From Ectocarpus siliculosus (Eukaryota > Sar > Phaeophyceae > Ectocarpales > Ectocarpaceae): a DNA stretch of 11,111 nt. Shown here piece after piece: positions 8,501 to 11,111 of the stretch. The stretch lies in assembly GCA_000310025.1 (NCBI GenBank), contig FN649727.1, positions 3,238,528 through 3,249,638 of the forward strand, written 5' to 3'. The first letter of the stretch is position 1. Each line of letters starts with the position of its first letter. The translations under genes were made by a program, and so were the position numbers. Below the pieces are notes generated by a model, which was given only the letters and a program-made list of their open reading frames with translations, ran no database searches and was not told the origin of the DNA.

Positions 8501-10161
8501 AATGGCGGCTTGGACACGTGGGTCAGCACGGCCAGCACCGCCGACATGGCGTCGAGCGCGCCCAATGATGACTCCTTGAACAGCAGCACGTGCCTGACCA
8601 GCTGGGCGTGGCGGGACAGCAGCGACGCGGCCTGGTCGGCCAAGAGCACGTTGTCCGGCAGGGAGGAAAGCATCCCCTGGAGGAGCAGGAGCGACGGGAC
8701 CACCAGCACCCGGAGGGACTCGGGCCCGTCCGGCTGGAAGACTGCCGTCGACTGTTGTGTGACATGATAGTGCCGTCGGGACGGTGTAGGGGGGGGGCGT
8801 GTAGGAGCGGCGGGGATGGTGAGAGCATGCGATTATTGGATAATGTGGATCGTAGTTTTTAACAAAGGTGCTACACCCGAAAAAACATGAGCGCTTATCG
8901 GTGTTGTTGTTGTAGTGCCGTCGGCACGGTGTAGGGGGGGGCGTGTAGGAGCGGCAGGGACGATGAAAGCATGCGCTTCTTGGATGACGTGGATATGAAG
9001 AAAGCGATATAGTACCAGCAACATGAGCGACAAGAGCAGCAGCACCAGCAATGATGAGGACTGGCGGAGAAAAGAAGAGACAAGAGACAAGGAACAAAAC
9101 ACGAGAGGTGACGACAGGCTGAGATCTCATGCATGTTAAGGACCGGTAAGCAAGATGTAAAACAAGACACGGCAACAACACGCACGTCTCCCGGGGAACG
9201 GAGGGATGATGGCCTCCTCATGCCACAAAACCCCTGAGAATCACAACAACAAAGGATGCGCACCAACTACGACGAAAAAACAATCACTCTGGTACAACCA
9301 TTTCGCGATCCACGAAAACCTACCCACACCATTCCCAAGCTACGTTCCTTTTCTGCTTGCTTGCAACCCGGACCCTGCCAGCAACGCTTGCGCGCCCTCT
9401 TACATCGCCGCGGGTGGCGCCCAGCGCGCCCAGATTCGAGGCCTGCCCCGCGATCTGGCTCGCCCTCGCCATGCTCTCGCTTTCCGAGAGCCTCTTCACC
9501 ACGCCGGCGTCTAGCAGATGCCCCGCCCCCTCCGATGAACACGCCACCTGCTTGATCGTTTTCATGTTCATGTTCACGCGCGTAACGTGCGGGGGAAAAT
9601 TGAGGTTCACGGTCGTGCCGAAGCGCCCTCCACCCCCCACCTCCACCATGGCTGGTAGCATTTTGTGGAGCCTGGTGTTCCTTCCCACGGCGAGAAGCGG
9701 GACAAGTGTACCGGTAACTACATACGAATTTATCCGTGCGTATTGAGAGCAGCCCGCCGAGAAGATGACGGTGTAACACAGAAATTGCAATTCCACAACG
9801 ACCCTGCCGGTGTCCGAGCGCTCGCCATACTGCTGCATGGTCAACCCCCCCCCCCCCTCCACGGGAGCCCTGTCCCCCTCCCCAACACGCGGGCACGAGC
9901 AACAAGACATCCAATCTCTGATGTGGCTGCAGCAGCATCCACCACCATCAGTAGCGACGGCCGTCACCAAGGCCTGAACGGAACAATTTGAACGAAATCC
10001 TGCAATGCGAATGCCCGCACCTGTGTGAAAAGCCCGAAAATGGCCTCCATCACTAGCGGCGAAAGCGCTATGCCAGAACCGGGCCTCACCCCGCCGAGTA
10101 GCTTCGACAGCTCGCCAAAGAATGCCTTGCTGTGCAGGAAACCCAGGAGAGCCGTTCGCGT
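4596..10161 (-). CDS. Nup205/Nup188 (Nup192)-family nucleoporin, C-terminal part, 7 exons, 5' end outside window
   Basis: Probable inner-ring scaffold nucleoporin of the nuclear pore, an all-helical solenoid. Exons on the minus strand, in transcript order, are 10161-9968, 9671-9404, 8751-8497, 7322-7140, 6684-6320, 5738-5606 and 4736-4596. All phases match, giving about 512 residues ending in SMDVA and TGA. The family call rests on solenoid blocks: SEGAGHLLDAGVVKRLS, LRVLVVPSLLLLQGMLSSLP, ADQAASLLSRHAQLVRHVL, an aromatic WWEGVQPLTHGE block, a long helix DTAKLEASQRALAHAVDVL, and LVPTLTELLQ. These follow the order of the Nup205 C-terminal region as I know it. The full protein is near 2,000 residues, so most lies beyond the window. 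Insertions of 13 alanines and Gly runs are lineage-specific. Nup188 or another HEAT/ARM protein is possible. The two 5'-most exon boundaries are uncertain. Confidence 0.62.
4737..5605 (-). other. Nucleoporin intron (last)
   Basis: GT-AG intron of 869 nt on the minus strand. It has a long G run at 4897-4911, G-clusters at 4800-4850 on the plus strand (so C-rich near the 3' splice site of the transcript), and a CT microsatellite at 5521-5551. No coding block was recognised. Confidence 0.85.
5521..5551. repeat. (CT)n microsatellite
   Basis: CT repeat with one G interruption in the nucleoporin intron. A 13-bp direct repeat, ATAGACTACATCG, lies just before it at 5472-5484 and 5508-5520. Confidence 0.95.
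5606..5738 (-). CDS. Nucleoporin exon 6 of visible part
   Basis: The first base completes a Gly codon, then AAGCSGNARLLRGLPYVVEG, LLAALLVLVDAGSEEGRSQL and AAYR. The acceptor is GATCTCCCAG before 5738 and the donor is GTGAGT after 5606 (phase 0). The Leu/Ala helix pattern continues the solenoid. Confidence 0.83.
5739..6319 (-). other. Nucleoporin intron with tandem duplication
   Basis: GT-AG intron of 581 nt. It contains the 41-bp duplication at 6224-6305 next to its 5' splice site. I see no exon in it. Confidence 0.86.
6224..6305. repeat. 41-bp tandem duplication
   Basis: Two head-to-tail units, 6224-6264 and 6265-6305, differ at only a few positions; each starts CTGAAACCATC and ends TCGCGTTTTT. 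They lie 14 nt inside the intron from the donor GTGAGT. Confidence 0.93.
6320..6684 (-). CDS. Nucleoporin exon 5 of visible part, with Ala and Gly expansions
   Basis: Encodes ERCRAPPGGPSEWSAFDTAK, LEASQRALAHAVDVLRCQ, 13 alanines, then GGTPPGPPVAVAVSRLAVSP, EGLCVALRACVE and a Gly-rich tail ending GARASNG. The acceptor is TTTTCTCAG before 6684 (phase 0) and the donor is GTGAGT after 6320, leaving two bases. The first ~40 residues and SRLAVSPEGLCVALRAC are helix-like. The Ala and Gly tracts are probably flexible loop insertions. The Ala codons are mixed (GCC, GCA, GCG), so this is not a recent pure microsatellite. Confidence 0.82.
6685..7139 (-). other. Nucleoporin intron
   Basis: GT-AG intron of 455 nt, GTGAGT to TTTTCTCAG. 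It includes G runs at 6784-6791 and 6832-6842 (plus strand), which read as C tracts in the transcript. No gene signal. Confidence 0.86.
7140..7322 (-). CDS. Nucleoporin exon 4 of visible part
   Basis: Encodes GVLDRTPGTDVARGWRDLAE, RALVAFGGNPLPQGAG, a Gly linker, and WWEGVQPLTHGERSMAN. The donor GTGAGT after 7140 is strong. The acceptor is taken as CCTTGTAG before 7322, the one nearby AG that keeps phase 0 with the exon before. The paired Trp followed by a loop resembles the WW element late in Nup205 proteins. A slightly shorter exon starting at 7312, 7300 or 7294 would break phase unless a small exon lies in between. Confidence 0.72.
7323..8496 (-). other. Longest nucleoporin intron, with minisatellite
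   Basis: GT-AG span of 1174 nt. It carries the minisatellite at 7357-7663 close to the acceptor. One possible 57-nt in-frame cassette exon is at 7872-7928 (see findings). Otherwise nothing coding was recognised. Confidence 0.75.
7357..7663. repeat. Four-unit ~69-bp minisatellite, purine-rich on plus strand
   Basis: The core GAAAAGCGAGGAAAGG recurs at 7371, 7440, 7510 and 7576 (spacings 69, 70 and 66), each preceded by GTAGTAG-like sequence and followed by ACAGGAARCGGGGAGG. The fourth unit has an insertion of about 23 nt near 7604-7626. A fifth unit is only a stub. In the nucleoporin transcript it reads as a pyrimidine-rich array ending about 31 nt before the 3' splice site. Confidence 0.95.
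8497..8751 (-). CDS. Nucleoporin exon 3 of visible part
   Basis: Encodes STAVFQPDGPESLRVLVVPS, LLLLQGMLSSLPDNVLLADQ, AASLLSRHAQLVRHVLLFKE and SSLGALDAMSAVLAVLTHVS, ending KPPLQ. This is the block most like Nup205, with a conserved Pro in a long Leu-rich helix, then a Gln/His helix and an Ala/Leu helix. The acceptor is ACAACAG before 8751 and the donor is GTGTGG; both ends are phase 0. The exon is GC-rich with strong third-position GC, unlike its flanks. Confidence 0.85.
8752..9403 (-). other. Nucleoporin intron with duplicated acceptor-side segment
   Basis: GT-AG intron of 652 nt. It contains the 83-bp direct repeat (8768-8850 and 8912-8994). Long open frames through it are compositional and show no motif. 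Confidence 0.84.
8768..8994. repeat. 83-bp dispersed direct repeat (two copies)
   Basis: Copies at 8768-8850 and 8912-8994 share TAGTGCCGTCGG, a GGTGTAGGGGGGG run, CGTGTAGGAGCGGC, AGCATGCG and a TGGAT end. They are offset by 144 nt. The first copy starts 17 nt from the exon edge at 8751, so on the transcript its C tract serves as the pyrimidine tract of the 3' splice site. Confidence 0.92.
9404..9671 (-). CDS. Nucleoporin exon 2 of visible part
   Basis: Encodes LHKMLPAMVEVGGGGRFGTT, then VNLNFPPHVTRVNMNMKTIK and QVACSSEGAGHLLDAGVVKR, ending ATRGD. The SEGAGHLLDAGV motif matches the Nup205-type helix before the linker to the next solenoid block. The donor GTAAGA (phase 0) is clear. The 5' edge is taken at ACACCAG before 9671. 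An open frame runs further upstream to 9829, where a weak CAGCAG acceptor, lacking a pyrimidine tract, gives an alternative longer exon. Confidence 0.68.
9672..9967 (-). other. Nucleoporin intron, boundaries uncertain
   Basis: In the preferred model this is a 296-nt GT-AG intron. Positions 9672-9829 remain open in the downstream exon's frame, so part of it may be coding in the alternative model. Confidence 0.5.
9968..10161 (-). CDS. Nucleoporin exon 1 of visible part
   Basis: Reads TRTALLGFLHSKAFFGELSK, then LLGGVRPGSGIALSPLVMEA and IFGLFTQVRAFALQ: amphipathic helices typical of a solenoid. The acceptor is a long C-rich tract ending CCATCAG before 10161, in phase 0. The donor is uncertain. 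GTGACG after position 9968 (phase 2) fits the next exon start at 9671, while GTGCGG after 10021 (phase 0) would fit a start at 9829. Confidence 0.65.
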
Positions 10162-10700
10162 CTGATGGCGGGGATGGGGATGGCGGGGGGGGGGAGGGGG
10201 GGGTGTACTCATAGTCGTGCGTGCCGTAGTCGTTAGACCATTGACCTCGCATCCCTACAAAGCCGGGACGGAGCACGCCGGGTTCTCACCGGACCAGGCT
10301 CTCACATCACCAAGCGCGAAGCGCCGTGAGGTATTTGGCGAGTCGCATGAAGGGTGAGCTGCATCCTGCTAAGGGTGCTCGGCATCTTGTGCTTACTTCC
10401 TTGCGTACGGATGACAGCTGCGTATGACTTAATTTATTTTCTGGTGCTTTCACTTCCAGAGACAGTTGTAAGCACTGTGTAACTGCCTCGGGGATGCTTG
10501 ACCATTTCAACACAACGTGGTGCGATCATCCCCCTTGCGCGGAGTGAGGGTTCTCCACCCCGCACAACATGATCTACTCGACCACCATTACGGTTACCGC
10601 AAAAAAAAAAACAGAGGTAAAACAAAAAAAACGGTAACCTGGTTGCCGAGTTCACGAAGTGAATTGGCTTGTTTTACAACGTCGTTGCCAAGCGACGAAA
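10162..10700. other. Region upstream of first visible nucleoporin exon
   Basis: The first ~50 nt form a C-rich tract (transcript sense), a good 3' splice context for the exon at 10161, so this should be intron. A 68-codon frame at 10307-10513 (-) has AT-rich codons and no known motif; it offers no in-phase donor to the 10161 exon. GGTTACCG at 10592-10599 and CGGTAACC at 10632-10639 form an 8-bp inverted repeat around A-runs. Confidence 0.5.
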
Positions 10701-11111
10701 ACCCAATCCCGACGGCAAACACCGAGGGGGGGGGGGGAGGGGGGGGGGGGGACCAAAAAAAAAAAACCGCGGGTGGCAGGGATGGAAAAAAAACAAAAAA
10801 AAAGGGGGAAAGGAGCATGTGGGGGGGGGGGGTTTAAACCCCTTTGGGAAGGAATTTTTTGGAAAAAAAGAAGGGGGGGGTTTTGCCCCCCCCCTTTCCC
10901 CCCCAAAAAAAAACCCTTTTTCCCCCAAGGGGCAAAAGGGGGCCTTTTTTTTTTGTAAAACCCAAAAAAAAAAAAAAAAAACTCCCGGGGAAAAAAAAAC
11001 CCCAGTTTTTAACGGGGGGCCCGGGGGGCCTTTTAAAAACCCCCTTCCCTCCCTCAAAAACCCCAAAAAACCGCCAAAACCCCCCCTAACCCCCCCCCCC
11101 CCGTTTCCCCC
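10700..11111. other. Probable low-quality sequence tail (homopolymer artefact)
   Basis: Sequence becomes strings of 4 to 18 identical bases (A, C, G, T blocks) with almost no normal dinucleotide mixture, and the effect worsens toward the end. It is unlike the earlier simple repeats, which are periodic. It resembles the end of a chromatogram read kept in a contig, so open frames here (Lys, Pro, Phe, Gly runs) are meaningless. Confidence 0.85.

Noticed and set aside
9050-9122. Box C/D snoRNA-like ATGATGA ... CTGA on the plus strand
   Set aside because: There is no complementary terminal stem, no C'/D' pair, and it lies antisense to the host intron.
8417-9181. 254-codon minus-strand open frame
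   Set aside because: It covers the true exon at 8497-8751 in another frame (Arg/Pro/Ala-rich) and the duplicated intron segment. The helical Leu-rich frame is clearly the coding one.
10307-10513. 68-codon minus-strand frame as an upstream nucleoporin exon
   Set aside because: No in-phase donor joins it to the exon at 10161. Codon use is AT-rich and no helix-repeat pattern is seen.

Overview
The window is nuclear DNA of a intron-rich eukaryote. It carries the 3' parts of two protein genes that point at each other (tail to tail), each cut by the window edge at its 5' end. The exons are short and GC-rich, and all have GT-AG boundaries with matching phases. Introns are long (about 300 to 1200 nt), AT-richer and full of homopolymers and minisatellites. 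The proteins carry Ala and Gly expansions. There are no bacterial-style operons, Shine-Dalgarno sites or compact genes. This style fits a stramenopile such as a brown alga (Ectocarpus-like). That placement is inference from architecture, not from a marker gene.

Layout. Positions 334-2604 (+) hold the last four visible exons of an ATP-dependent 5-oxoprolinase (OPLAH), namely the C-terminal half of its HyuB (hydantoinase B) domain. The reading frame is continuous for 262 residues and ends at a stop that matches the family's usual C terminus. A degenerate ~73-bp tandem repeat starts on the last codons of this gene and runs into the 3' flank (2588-2776). From 2605 to 4595 there is no convincing gene, and this should hold both 3' UTRs. 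Positions 4596-10161 (-) hold seven exons of a large alpha-helical repeat protein that I assign to the Nup205/Nup188 (Nup192) scaffold nucleoporin family. The visible part is the C-terminal ~512 residues. Its introns contain a four-unit pyrimidine-rich minisatellite, an 83-bp direct duplication beside a 3' splice site, and a 41-bp tandem duplication beside a 5' splice site.

From about 10700 to the end the sequence decays into runs of single bases. It looks like the low-quality tail of a sequencing read rather than biology. Just before it, 10661-10704 contains short blocks collinear with lacZ-alpha cloning-vector sequence, so the last ~500 bases should not be trusted.

The two genes have no evident functional link: one belongs to the glutathione (gamma-glutamyl) cycle in the cytosol, the other to the nuclear pore inner ring. 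I found no undescribed multi-gene system. The points most worth a second look are the repeat that duplicates the OPLAH stop-codon region, the splice-site-associated repeats in the nucleoporin gene, and the suspected vector and low-quality end.
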